From assembly GCF_051257895.1 (NCBI RefSeq), contig NZ_CP194331.1, forward strand, positions 496,001-560,000: a stretch of 64,000 bases of DNA, in the 5' to 3' direction. Numbering within the stretch: position 1 is the stretch's first letter; each line of letters opens with the position of its first letter. A program made the position numbers and the translations under genes. Below the pieces are notes generated by a model that did no database searches, was not told the origin of the DNA, and was given only the letters and a program-made list of their open reading frames with translations. Positions 52,679 through 62,053 of the stretch are shown here, one piece after another. The DNA comes from Gallionella straubiae. Its GTDB lineage: Bacteria > Pseudomonadota > Gammaproteobacteria > Burkholderiales > Gallionellaceae.

Positions 52679-54445
52679 ATGTTTCGTCATAAGTTATTCG
52701 CGACAGGCTGTGAAATATTGTTGATGCTCGGCTCCCTCATGGCGTTCCCCGCCCATGCTGCCGGCCCGACACCCTCCGCAGATGAGCTGGAAGCCGGCAG
52801 GCGTATCTATCAGGAGGGCATTCTGCCTTCCGGCGCGTCGCTGAAGGGCGTGCGCGCGGGCGGTGCCGTGGTGGGCGCAGCCGCAGCCTGCATGAGCTGC
52901 CACCGCCGCAGCGGCATGGGTGCCGTCGAAGGCGGCATCCAGGTACCACCCATCAACGGCCGATTCTTGTTTGCGCAGCGTGAAGACAGGGTGCTGGCGA
53001 TCATGGATACGCGCAGCGGCAAGCGGATGAACCAGGCGCACGATCCTTACACCGATCAATCGCTGGACAAGGCTATCCGCCGCGGGATGAACAACCGCGG
53101 CCAGGAGATGAACGTTGTGATGCCGCGTTATGAGTTGGGTGACCGGGAGGCGCAAGCGCTCATCGCCTATCTCAAACAATTGTCGGATCAATGGTCACCC
53201 GGGGTTACGGCGGACACGATCCGCTTTGCCACCGTCATTACACCCGAAGTGGAACCGGAAAGGCGCAGGCTGCTGGTTGACATGATGCGCTCCGCCTTTG
53301 TGCAGAAGAACGGCAGCACGGTAACCAGCAGGCAGGCGGGCAGAAGACGGCACATGACATCGGCGGCGGAGATGGTCTTGGGCACCGAGCGCACCTGGCA
53401 ACTGGAGGTGTGGGAACTGCAAGGGGCGCCGGAAACCTGGGCGGGGCAACTGGATGAATTCTATCGACGCCAGCCCGTATTTGCCGTGGTTTCCGGCTTA
53501 TCGAATTCCACGTGGGAGCCTGTGCATGATTTTTGTGAATGCGAACGGGTGCCGTGCTGGTTTCCCAGCGTCAGCCTGCCGCCCGTAAAGGAGCAGGCAT
53601 TCTATCCGGTCTATTTTTCACGCGGTGTAACGCTTGAGGCGGACGTGCTGGCGAAGCATTTGTTGTCCGGCGGTAAGCCGCCGCGGCGGCTAGTGCAGGT
53701 ATACCGTGATGACTATGTAGGCCGGGGTGCGGCGCAGGCCATGAGGCAATCCCTGTCCGGCTCGGGGGTCACAGTGGAGGATCGCGTCCTGCAGGGCGAT
53801 GGGCCGGATGCTTTGCGCCGCGCGCTGGCGGATGCCGGGGAGAAAGACAGCCTGATGTTCTGGCTGCGCCAGTCCGACCTGGCCATGCTCGATCAGGTGA
53901 TGCCGGCCGCCGGGGCATATTTTTCCGCCCGGCTGGGTGGCGGCGAGCATGGGCATTTCCCGGTAGCCTGGAAGGATAGCGTACGGCTAGTGTATCCCTA
54001 TGAACTGCCGGAAAAACGCGCAATCAATCTGTCTTACTTTCACCAGTGGCTCCAGTTGCGCAGGATAGCGCTGGTGGACGAGCCGCTCCAGGCGGAAATC
54101 TTTTTTGCCTTGAATTTCCTGACCGATACGGTCGCGGAGATGCTGGATAACCTTTATCGCGATTACCTGCTGGAGCGGGCCGAGAGCATGGTCAGCCAGC
54201 GCGAGGGCGGCAAGGCCGAGGCCGAGGCGCGCGACCGCGGCTTGTTGAGAACCGCCGGGGGGGCCATCGGAAGGCAGGGCGGGGAGGGGACCGCACCGCT
54301 CGGCAGGCATGAGAGCACAACCATCTACCCGCGCCTGAGCTTGGGGCAGACCCAGCGTTTTGCCTCCAAGGGCGGTTACATCGTGCGCTTTGCCGGCAAG
54401 GATGATGACAGGCTCGTTGCCGAGTCGGATTGGCTCGTCCCCTGA
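52679..54445 (+). CDS. mofC: c-type cytochrome fused to a binding-protein-like domain (MofC-like)
   Basis: This 588-residue exported protein has a signal peptide ending near FPAHAAGP, then a cytochrome c domain (about 40-170) with one heme site, CMSCH, and the axial Met in VVMPRYELGD. The following region (about 175-480) resembles a periplasmic ligand-binding fold (LRFATVITPEVEPERRRLL-like start, GRGAAQAMRQSLSG, GVTVEDRVLQGDGPDALRRAL). The last 100 residues hold a charged segment and a C-terminal beta part. A cytochrome gene is the third member of the mof operon, so this protein may carry electrons from the multicopper oxidase. Confidence 0.8.
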   Translation: MFRHKLFATGCEILLMLGSLMAFPAHAAGPTPSADELEAGRRIYQEGILPSGASLKGVRAGGAVVGAAAACMSCHRRSGMGAVEGGIQVPPINGRFLFAQREDRVLAIMDTRSGKRMNQAHDPYTDQSLDKAIRRGMNNRGQEMNVVMPRYELGDREAQALIAYLKQLSDQWSPGVTADTIRFATVITPEVEPERRRLLVDMMRSAFVQKNGSTVTSRQAGRRRHMTSAAEMVLGTERTWQLEVWELQGAPETWAGQLDEFYRRQPVFAVVSGLSNSTWEPVHDFCECERVPCWFPSVSLPPVKEQAFYPVYFSRGVTLEADVLAKHLLSGGKPPRRLVQVYRDDYVGRGAAQAMRQSLSGSGVTVEDRVLQGDGPDALRRALADAGEKDSLMFWLRQSDLAMLDQVMPAAGAYFSARLGGGEHGHFPVAWKDSVRLVYPYELPEKRAINLSYFHQWLQLRRIALVDEPLQAEIFFALNFLTDTVAEMLDNLYRDYLLERAESMVSQREGGKAEAEARDRGLLRTAGGAIGRQGGEGTAPLGRHESTTIYPRLSLGQTQRFASKGGYIVRFAGKDDDRLVAESDWLVP

Positions 54446-54566
54446 CCACTCCGTAGCGGCCCCCGGTATTGAAGCAGCGATCTACAGTTTTCACTGTATT
54501 GAAAAAACGAATGGCCCTGCCTAACCTGAAAAACGCGACAGGAAAATCACCCGCACAGGAGGAACC

Positions 54567-55178
54567 ATGAGGCAGCTTGAGTGCATTCCAACGTTAATCA
54601 TGTTTGGGCTCTGCCTGATGCAGCCGGTTTGGGCGGGTATCTACGTCTACAACGCCGACGATGGTTCGGTGAATTTGAGCAATGTGCCGGCAAACAGTCG
54701 CTACACCCTCCTGCTTCCGTCGCCGCCGGAAGAAATGCCTGCAGCGGGTAACCGCAGGCCTTTGCTGAAACTTGCCAACAAGGCGCAGTATGAGCGGATC
54801 GTTGCCGAAATCGCGCACGTTTACGGCCTGGACAGCGCGCTGCTCCATGCCGTAATTTCGGTTGAATCCGGCTACAGCCCGACAGCCGTCTCAAGGAAAG
54901 GCGCCGCGGGGTTGATGCAACTCATGCCGAAGGTTGCGAGGCGTTATGGCGTCACCGATTCTTTCGATCCGGTGCAGAACCTCCATGGCGGCGCAAGGCA
55001 CTTGCAGTATCTGCTGAAGATATTCAACAACGATATCAGCCTGGCCCTCGCTGCCTACAACGCGGGCGAAGGGTCGGTGCTGAAATACGGCAACCGCATT
55101 CCGCCCTTCCCCGAGACGAAAAACTATGTGCCGCAGGTGCTGGGTTTTTACCAGATGTATCAGGCAGAGCCCCTCTAG
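54567..55178 (+). CDS. Lytic transglycosylase (SLT family)
   Basis: This 203-residue protein has a signal peptide (CIPTLIMFGLCLMQPVWAG) and a short domain of the DUF4124 type (IYVYNADDGSVNLSNVP). The SLT core follows, with the catalytic Glu in AVISVESGYSPTAVSRKG and then AAGLMQLMPKVARRYGV, ALAAYNAGEGSVLKYG and TKNYVPQVLGFY. It cleaves peptidoglycan, often to make room for envelope machines such as secretion systems. Confidence 0.93.
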   Translation: MRQLECIPTLIMFGLCLMQPVWAGIYVYNADDGSVNLSNVPANSRYTLLLPSPPEEMPAAGNRRPLLKLANKAQYERIVAEIAHVYGLDSALLHAVISVESGYSPTAVSRKGAAGLMQLMPKVARRYGVTDSFDPVQNLHGGARHLQYLLKIFNNDISLALAAYNAGEGSVLKYGNRIPPFPETKNYVPQVLGFYQMYQAEPL

Positions 55179-55195
55179 TCGATGAAAGCGAGGCC

Positions 55196-58100
55196 CTAAG
55201 CCTTGTGTTCCTTGAGGTAGGTCTCTACCGAGGTTATCGCCTCGGCCAGCCTGACGGCAGCGGCCTCAACCAGTTGCCGGCATTTGCCGGCATCTTCTTC
55301 CGCAATGGCCTTCTCCAGCTGGCCGGCGGTTTCCGCCAGCAAATAGGCGCCGATGGTCGCTGCGACTCCCTTCAGCGTGTGCGCCAGGCGCTCCGCCGTT
55401 TTCCGGTCATCGGCCGCAAGCGCGTCCCGGATAGACTGCACTGCCTGCCCTTGGCTGGGAGCAAACTTGCCGAGCATGGTCAGGTAAATATCCTTGCTTC
55501 CCATGCCGGCTATGGCCTTTTCGGGATCGAAAGCGGCCGGAGCTTCGGGCGATTGCCGGGTTTCCGCTGCGGATTGCCTGGGCATCCGCTCCTGGCGGTG
55601 CACCCAGCGGGCCAGGGTGGCGTACATCGCCTCGTACTGCACCGGCTTGGAAATATAATCGTTCATGCCCGCGGCAAGGCAAGCATCCCGGTCGCCGATC
55701 ATGGCGTTGGCCGTCATGGCGATGATGGGCAAATCGGCCAGTGCCGGGTTTTCCCTGATCAGGCGCGTTGCTTCCAGGCCATCCATCTTGGGCATCTGCA
55801 TATCCATGAGTACCGCATCGAACCGTTCCCGCTGCAATGCCTGCATCGCCTCGATTCCGTCGTCGGCGATGCCGACTTCCACTCCGGCACGCATCAGCAG
55901 CGCGTTGGCCAGCTGCTGGTTGAACTTGTTGTCTTCCACCAGCAATACGTGCAATCCCGTCAGGTCGACATGTGTCTCTTTCCCCGGCTCGGGCGAGGAC
56001 AGCATGCCCATACCCGAATTGCACGTCATCAGCGCGTCGAACAGGTTGGATGCCATGACCGGTTTGTTGATGATTGCGTCCAGCAGCGCCGCTGCCTCCG
56101 ACTCATGAATCATTTCGGTATGCTTATGGCCGGAAAGGTAAATGATGCATGGCTGCTGGCGCAGCGGCAGCTCCCGTTTGATGCGCCTGGCCGCTTCCAG
56201 GCCGCTGATGCCGGGCATGCTCCAGTCCAGCGCCACGCAGGTAAACGGCTTTTCGGTTCCTTCGGCCTTCTCGATCGCAGCAATCCCTTCGAGGCTGCCG
56301 GAGACGGCCATCGCCTCGATGCCGAATGACTCCAGGCAGGATAGCATCAGGCGGCGCGCGTTATCGTTGTCATCGACCACCAGCACTCTGAGCACGTTCA
56401 GATATTCCAGGTTGCGGGCTTCATCGGGCAGATAGGCGAAGGAAATATCGAAGGAAAAAACGCTACCTTGCCCCGGCGTGCTTTCCACCTCTATCCGTCC
56501 GTCCATCAACTCCACGAGGCGTTTGGAGATGGCCAGCCCCAGCCCCGTCCCGCCGTATCTCCGGGTGGTGGAAACATCTGCCTGGCTGAAGGACTGGAAG
56601 AGTTTTTCGCGCTGCTCGGATGTCAGGCCGATGCCGGTGTCCCTTACGGTGAAGCGCAACATAACCCGATCGGCAGCCCGGTTTATTATCCGGATTCGAA
56701 TCTCGACCTCGCCAGCCTCGGTAAATTTCACCGCATTGTTGGCAAGATTGTTCAGCACCTGCCCCAGGCGCAATGAGTCGCCAACCAGCAACTGCGGAAT
56801 CCTGAATTCCTTGTCGATCAGGAACTCGATGTGCTTTTCTTCCGCGCGGATGCTGATGACGGCCGCTACGCCTTTCAGGACTCCCTCCAGGCTGAAGGGC
56901 GCTTTTTCCATATCCAGCTTGCCGGATTCGATCTTGGAAAAATCCAGAATGTCGTTGATGATGCCCAGCAGCGAGTTTGCCGAAAGAGAAACCTTTTCCA
57001 GATAATCCCGCTGTACGGGTGTCAGCTCGGTTTGCAGGCACAGGTGGGTGAAGCCCAGGATTGCATTCATCGGTGTGCGGATTTCGTGGCTCATATTGGC
57101 GAGGAAATAGCTTTTGGCCTGGCTGGCCAGTTCTGCATCGTATTTGGCGGCAATCAGCTCCTGCTGGTTTCGTTTGTACCGGGTGATGTCGCGCACCATG
57201 CAGGTAAAATGGCGCTTTCCACCCAGCATCACCTCGCTCACCGCCAATTCCAGGGGGAAGGCACTACCATCCTTGCGCTGCCCTGTGATCTCTCTCTCGC
57301 CGCCGGTGAAGCACACATCTTTGCTCTCGCGCAACAGACAGTCGCTGTGCAGCAACTGGACAAACTCCGGCATCAGCATGCCGATATTTTGCCCGACGGC
57401 TTCGTCGATGGGATAACCGAAAATGTGCTCGGCGTTGGCGGCGAATTCCTCGATGATGCCGTCTTCGTTGAAGGTGATGATCCCGTCCGCGATGGTGTGG
57501 AGAATCGCATACATGCGCGCTTCAGTATCGCGGATGACCAGTTGTTTGGCGTATTCTGCGGCGGCAATGTTCAGATCCTGCTTGGCCTTGAGTTGGGAAT
57601 AGCGCATTTTGGTGAAATACCAGGAACCGATCAGCAGCAGCAGCAGCGTTCCCGCCGCATAGAGCACGGTGGGCCACATCACCCCGGAATTCAATTCTGC
57701 GATCCGGTTTGCGGGGACATAAGAAACCACTTTCCAGAAATAACGATCGATACCGGTGCTGGTGCGTATCGGGATGCCGGCATCCTTGCGCGGTTTCAGC
57801 AGATAGGCCGTTTCAAAGCTCCACAGGCCGGTTTTATCCTCGAACTGGCCATGCTCCGCCGATACAATCTTTTCCCATGCGGCGGGAAAACTGGTAGCAA
57901 GGGTTCCCGAGCGATTGAACATGGCCTCCAGCTTGTCATCCGGGTTATCGCCCATCAACCAGTACCCATCGCCATCCAGCAGCATGTTGTAGCTGCTGGC
58001 TATGCTCCGGTAGGCCCCCACGAGAGCCTGGTATTCCTTGACGGCTACTGTGACCACCAGCACGCCATGGCGGCGAGCCCGAGCGTCGAAAACGGGAGTG

Positions 58101-58669
58101 GCGATGCTGATGACGGGAAGGCGATGAGCGAGAATCTCTTCATCTGCAATTTCCGGATATAGCTGGGATACGTAAATCTGGCCCGGCCCCAGCCCGATGC
58201 TCTTCTGGAAGTAGTGCCGGTCGCGTTTGTTTTCCAGCTTGTTTTGATCGGTAATGCTGATCTGGCCATCGATATTGTTTATCCGCAGCATTTCCATGCC
58301 ATTCCCGTTTATCCAGGATGTCTGGTAATAAATCGGGTGCGACATGGAGAACAGGACAAAATCCCTGCGCAGGTTCTCCATGTTCGTGGAAGTTTTCTGT
58401 TCCGCTGCGGCGGCCAGTCCCGGATTGGCCGCGAGGTAGGTGACATAGCGGACGGCTTCGCCAAGCGAGCGTTCGACTTCACGTCCATTGGCCAGTACGT
58501 TGAGCGAACTGTCCGCCCTGAGGATGGTTTTCTGATCGTCGATTGCCTGGTTGTAACGATAAATTGCAGCCAGAGAAACCAGTACCGCCAACAGAATGGC
58601 CAGGATGAAAAAGTTGCGGTAAAACGAATTGGATGTGAGGGCGGCTTTCATGGGCAATACCGGCCTCAT
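55196..58669 (-). CDS. Hybrid sensor histidine kinase with two receivers and HPt
   Basis: This 1,157-residue protein has membrane helices near residues 18-37 and 337-357, flanking a periplasmic Cache-type domain. One PAS domain follows (about 390-520: ILHTIADGIITFNEDGIIEE), then HisKA with SHEIRTPMNAIL, HATPase (NNLANNAVKFTEAG, YGGTGLGLAISKRLVELM), receiver 1 (VLVVDDNDNARRL, CVALDWSMPGISGLEAAR), receiver 2 (VLLVEDNKFNQQL, AVLMDMQMPKMDGLEAT) and a C-terminal HPt domain with AHTLKGVAATIGA. This is a BarA-like full phosphorelay in one protein. The two receivers encoded upstream on the same strand may be partners. Confidence 0.93.
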   Translation of the reverse strand: MRPVLPMKAALTSNSFYRNFFILAILLAVLVSLAAIYRYNQAIDDQKTILRADSSLNVLANGREVERSLGEAVRYVTYLAANPGLAAAAEQKTSTNMENLRRDFVLFSMSHPIYYQTSWINGNGMEMLRINNIDGQISITDQNKLENKRDRHYFQKSIGLGPGQIYVSQLYPEIADEEILAHRLPVISIATPVFDARARRHGVLVVTVAVKEYQALVGAYRSIASSYNMLLDGDGYWLMGDNPDDKLEAMFNRSGTLATSFPAAWEKIVSAEHGQFEDKTGLWSFETAYLLKPRKDAGIPIRTSTGIDRYFWKVVSYVPANRIAELNSGVMWPTVLYAAGTLLLLLIGSWYFTKMRYSQLKAKQDLNIAAAEYAKQLVIRDTEARMYAILHTIADGIITFNEDGIIEEFAANAEHIFGYPIDEAVGQNIGMLMPEFVQLLHSDCLLRESKDVCFTGGEREITGQRKDGSAFPLELAVSEVMLGGKRHFTCMVRDITRYKRNQQELIAAKYDAELASQAKSYFLANMSHEIRTPMNAILGFTHLCLQTELTPVQRDYLEKVSLSANSLLGIINDILDFSKIESGKLDMEKAPFSLEGVLKGVAAVISIRAEEKHIEFLIDKEFRIPQLLVGDSLRLGQVLNNLANNAVKFTEAGEVEIRIRIINRAADRVMLRFTVRDTGIGLTSEQREKLFQSFSQADVSTTRRYGGTGLGLAISKRLVELMDGRIEVESTPGQGSVFSFDISFAYLPDEARNLEYLNVLRVLVVDDNDNARRLMLSCLESFGIEAMAVSGSLEGIAAIEKAEGTEKPFTCVALDWSMPGISGLEAARRIKRELPLRQQPCIIYLSGHKHTEMIHESEAAALLDAIINKPVMASNLFDALMTCNSGMGMLSSPEPGKETHVDLTGLHVLLVEDNKFNQQLANALLMRAGVEVGIADDGIEAMQALQRERFDAVLMDMQMPKMDGLEATRLIRENPALADLPIIAMTANAMIGDRDACLAAGMNDYISKPVQYEAMYATLARWVHRQERMPRQSAAETRQSPEAPAAFDPEKAIAGMGSKDIYLTMLGKFAPSQGQAVQSIRDALAADDRKTAERLAHTLKGVAATIGAYLLAETAGQLEKAIAEEDAGKCRQLVEAAAVRLAEAITSVETYLKEHKA

Positions 58670-58724
58670 GCCTGCCCCCTCATTAAGCTGCCCGGCTCAA
58701 CAGATGGTTGCGGAAAGGCCAAAG

Positions 58725-59231
58725 TCAATGCCTGGCATACTGATCGGAACCCCACATGAAGTCCTTTAATTGCTGCAGCTCGGACGACTTTTCGTAGGCG
58801 CTTTCCTGCAGCTTGGCATTCTCGCTGCGCAAATAATCCTGCATGAATTTGATCTTGAGGTGCGTCCTGACACGCGCAGCGACCAGCGGCGCGCTGATGG
58901 GCTTGTGGATGAAATCGGACGCACCCACCGAGAATCCCAGCTCTTCATCCTTGACTTCATTTTTGGCCGTTATGAAGATGACCGGCACGTGATTCGTCGC
59001 AGGGTTGTTCATCAGGCGGCGGCAGATTTCAAAACCATCCACATCCGGCATCATTACATCGAGCAGAACCAGGTCAGGAGGTTCGGCGAAGGCAAGCTCG
59101 AGCGCCTTGAGGCTATCATCGGCCAGTTTGACGTTGTAGTACTTGCCCAATATGCCTTCCATCAGGCTCAAGTTGAACGGTTCATCGTCTACCACCAGCA
59201 CCGTCGGACGTTCGGAAGAGATTGACATCAT
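58725..59231 (-). CDS. Receiver-domain response regulator
   Basis: This 168-residue protein starts at the ATG ending at 59231, behind AAAGGGGAA. It has a receiver (VLVVDDEPFNLSLMEGIL, LVLLDVMMPDVDGFEICRRL, VIFITAKNEVKDEELGF, DFIHKPISAPLVAARVRTHL) and a short helical tail (YLRSENAKLQESAYEKSSEL) typical of receivers that precede PAS or kinase modules. Its tandem copy is at 59272. Confidence 0.93.
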   Translation of the reverse strand: MMSISSERPTVLVVDDEPFNLSLMEGILGKYYNVKLADDSLKALELAFAEPPDLVLLDVMMPDVDGFEICRRLMNNPATNHVPVIFITAKNEVKDEELGFSVGASDFIHKPISAPLVAARVRTHLKIKFMQDYLRSENAKLQESAYEKSSELQQLKDFMWGSDQYARH

Positions 59232-59271
59232 ATTCCCCTTTCATTAAGTCGATTCGGATGACCGTAAACCG

Positions 59272-59727
59272 TTATGCCGCCCTTAGCCAGAAATAACTGC
59301 GCATTACAGCCTGCGTATTTTCGTGGCGTAAATAATCCTGCATGAATTTGATCTTGAGGTGCGCCTTGACGCGCGCAGCGAGTATCGGCGCGCTGATGGG
59401 TTTGTGAATGAAATCGGATGCACCCACCGAGAACCCCAATTCCTCGTCCCTGGTTTCGTTTTTGGAAGTTATGAAGATCACCGGCACATGACTTGTGGCG
59501 GGGTTGCTCATCAGGCGGCGGCAGACCTCGAAGCCATCCATATCCGGCATCATCACATCCAGCAGGACCAAATCCGGCGGGTCGGCAAAGGCGAGCTCAA
59601 TTGCCTTGAGGCTGTTGTCGATCAGCTTGACGTTGTAGTCTTTACCCAATATCTCCTCCATCAGGCTTAAATTGAACGGCTCATCGTCCACTACCAGCAC
59701 TGTGGGGTGCTCGGAAGAAACTGGCAT
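59272..59727 (-). CDS. Receiver-domain response regulator, tandem paralogue
   Basis: The ATG ending at 59727 is preferred (behind AAGGGGAA); the frame extends to 59742. The 151-residue protein is nearly identical in layout to the gene at 58725 (VLVVDDEPFNLSLMEEIL, LVLLDVMMPDMDGFEVCRRL, FIHKPISAPILAARVKAHL). The DNA is similar even upstream of the start. It ends earlier, in HENTQAVMRSYFWLRAA, so the coiled-coil tail is lost. Confidence 0.92.
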   Translation of the reverse strand: MPVSSEHPTVLVVDDEPFNLSLMEEILGKDYNVKLIDNSLKAIELAFADPPDLVLLDVMMPDMDGFEVCRRLMSNPATSHVPVIFITSKNETRDEELGFSVGASDFIHKPISAPILAARVKAHLKIKFMQDYLRHENTQAVMRSYFWLRAA

Positions 59728-59984
59728 CGTATTCCCCTTCATCTGATCTGCTCATGCAGGCTGCAAACCGTTATGCACCCTTCGCGAACCTGATGTTCAC
59801 GAGGCATCCAGAAGTCGAAGCCTGCCGGATTGGATCCCTTATCGACGCCGGGCCGGTATGTATGCAATATAGACATCTGCCGCATCGTTACAATAGGGTA
59901 AAACCCCTACCCTGCAGGGAGTACCCTTCCCATTTTCCCTAGTGGCGCAGGCCGGAGGTTTCAGCGGCTAACACGCCGTCCGGT

Positions 59985-60719
59985 CTATGGCTTGAATAGT
60001 TCTACCGGCAGTGGGAATACGATGGTGTTGCTCTTGTCGCCGGCGATCGCGTTGAGGGTTTGCAGGTAGCGCAGTTGCATGGCCTGCGGCGATTGCGCCA
60101 GCACTTGCGCGGCCTGCAGCAGCTTCTCTGAAGCCTGCAACTCGCCTTCGGCGTGGATCACCTTGGCACGCCGCTCGCGCTCGGCCTCGGCCTGTTTGGC
60201 GATGGCGCGCACCATCGACTCGTCGATGTCCACGCGCTTGATCTCCACGGTGGACACCTTGACGCCCCAGGCGTCGGTCTGCGCATCGAGGATCTGCTGG
60301 ATATCGGCGTTCAGGCGTTCGCGCTCGGCCAGCATGACGTCCAGCTCATGTTTGCCGAGCACCGAGCGCAGTGTGGTCTGCGCCAGTTGCGAAATCGCCT
60401 CGATGAAGTTTTCCACCTGAATGATGGCCTTCTGCGGGTCGATGACGCGAAAATACACCACCGCGTTCACCTTTACCGACACATTGTCGCGCGAGATGAC
60501 ATCCTGGCTCGGCACATCCATCACGATCACGCGCAGGTCCACCCGCACCATCTGCTGGATGCCCGGCAAGACGATGATGAGGCCAGGCCCCTTCACTTTC
60601 CAGAAACGCCCGAGCATGAAGACCACGCCGCGTTCGTATTCGCGCAGAATGCGGACGCTTGTTATCGCCAAAGCGATGATGAGCAGCAGGGCGCCGCTCC
60701 AGCCGAAATCCCAGATCAT
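59985..60719 (-). CDS. Slipin/stomatin-like SPFH membrane protein
   Basis: This 244-residue protein has an N-terminal membrane helix (ALLLIIALAITSVRIL) and an SPFH/Band 7 domain (EYERGVVFMLGRFWKVKGPG, VSVKVNAVVYFRVIDPQKAI, TLRSVLGKHELDVMLAERE, DAWGVKVSTVEIKRVDI). A helical, Ala/Glu-rich region follows. It overlaps the NfeD gene by 4 bases. Slipin-NfeD pairs are a known conserved operon in membrane microdomain organisation and membrane protein quality control. Confidence 0.93.
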   Translation of the reverse strand: MIWDFGWSGALLLIIALAITSVRILREYERGVVFMLGRFWKVKGPGLIIVLPGIQQMVRVDLRVIVMDVPSQDVISRDNVSVKVNAVVYFRVIDPQKAIIQVENFIEAISQLAQTTLRSVLGKHELDVMLAERERLNADIQQILDAQTDAWGVKVSTVEIKRVDIDESMVRAIAKQAEAERERRAKVIHAEGELQASEKLLQAAQVLAQSPQAMQLRYLQTLNAIAGDKSNTIVFPLPVELFKP

Positions 60720-62053
60720 GGCTGTTCTCCTTTCTGTTCAGGTTGAACTACCAGAGTAAGTCCGTCCAATGCCACTATCCTGACGCGCGTACCGCGCGCC
60801 ACTGCCGACTCGCTGCGCGCCTGCCAGCGTTCGCCGAAGGCCAGCACCCAGCCTTCACGTTCGAAATCTTCGAGTGCCACTGCCGTACCGCCCAGCATCG
60901 CCTCGCTGCCGCTGACCATGGGCCGCCGCCTTGCGCGCAACGCGAAGGCGCCGATGCCGGCCAGCACCAGGGCGCTGACTACGGCCAGCGGCACGATAAA
61001 TGCGAGCGAAACTTCCATGCCGGGAATGTCGGCGTCGATCAGCATCAGCGCGCCGGCGACGAAGGAAACAACGCCGCCGATGCCTAGCACGCCGAAACTG
61101 GGCGTGAAGGCTTCCGCTGCCATCAGCGCAAGACCCACCAGCAGGAGCAGTGCGCCGGTCGCGTTGATCGGCAGCATGGCGAAACCGTAGAGCGCCAGCA
61201 GCAAGCTGATGGCGCCGATTACGCCGGCCACGCCGATCCCCGGCGTGTAAAACTCGAACAGCAACCCGTAGATGTCGAGCATCATCAGGATCAGCGCGGT
61301 GTTGGGGTCGGCCACCGCCATCAGCAGGCGCTCCTTCCAGTTGCGCTCGATGCTGACGATGGCGGCGCCGCCGAGCGCCAGTTTGTGATCGCCTTCCGCG
61401 AGGCGTACATTGCGCCCGTCGGCCTGGCGCAGCAGGTCGGGCAGGTCGGTTGCGAAGAAATCCACCACCTTCAGTTTCAGCGCATCTTCGGCCGACAGGC
61501 TTTCTGCCTCGCGTACTGCTTTCTCCGCCCAATCGGCATTGCGGCCGCGCAGTTGGGCGAGGCTGCGCAGGTAGGCTGCGGCGTCCTGTACCGCCTTTTT
61601 TTCCATCGCGCTGCCGCCCGGTGCGCGTGCCTTCCCGTTTGCGGCCCGTTCCTCGGGGGGCTTGCCGGTGTCGCCGACGCCGATGGCTACGGGTGTGGCG
61701 GCGCCCAGATTGGTGCCCGGCGCCATCGCGGCGATGTGGCTGGCGTAGAGCAGGTAGGTGCCGGCGCTGGCTGCGCGGGAGCCGGAAGGCGAGACGTAGG
61801 TCGCCACCGCCACCGGCGAGGCGAGGATACCCTGGATCATATTGCGCATCGCCGTGTCGAGCCCTCCCGGCGTGTCAAGCCTGAGCACCAGCAGTTCCGC
61901 GCGGCTCTGCTTCGCCTCATCCAGGGCGCGCAGGAAATAGGCGGCGCTGGCCGGACTGATGGCGCCGTCGATCTCCGCCACCACGACCATCCCGGCGGAG
62001 GCTGCAAGCGGCAGGAGCAGCAGCGCGACGGTAAGGCAGAGGAGGCGCTTCAT
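60716..62053 (-). CDS. nfeD: NfeD family membrane-bound ClpP-class protease
   Basis: ATG ending at 62053 is preferred because GGAAAGGA lies upstream and the signal peptide (RLLCLTVALLLLPLAASAG) begins there; the product is 445 residues. The N-terminal ClpP-like serine protease domain includes IDGAISPASAAYFLRAL, LRLDTPGGLDTAMRNMI and the nucleophile region SRAASAGTYLLYASH. Membrane helices (about 250-370) and a C-terminal soluble OB-like domain follow (SEAMLGGTAVALEDFEREGW). It acts with the slipin at 59985. Confidence 0.92.
   Translation of the reverse strand: MKRLLCLTVALLLLPLAASAGMVVVAEIDGAISPASAAYFLRALDEAKQSRAELLVLRLDTPGGLDTAMRNMIQGILASPVAVATYVSPSGSRAASAGTYLLYASHIAAMAPGTNLGAATPVAIGVGDTGKPPEERAANGKARAPGGSAMEKKAVQDAAAYLRSLAQLRGRNADWAEKAVREAESLSAEDALKLKVVDFFATDLPDLLRQADGRNVRLAEGDHKLALGGAAIVSIERNWKERLLMAVADPNTALILMMLDIYGLLFEFYTPGIGVAGVIGAISLLLALYGFAMLPINATGALLLLVGLALMAAEAFTPSFGVLGIGGVVSFVAGALMLIDADIPGMEVSLAFIVPLAVVSALVLAGIGAFALRARRRPMVSGSEAMLGGTAVALEDFEREGWVLAFGERWQARSESAVARGTRVRIVALDGLTLVVQPEQKGEQP

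Noticed and set aside
59893..59911. Inverted repeat AGGGTA-N7-TACCCT upstream of the receiver gene, considered as a fourth copy of the promoter element
   Set aside because: Spacing and half-site differ from the AGGTA-N4-TACCT palindrome, and no TACATGAT box lies 36 bases away.
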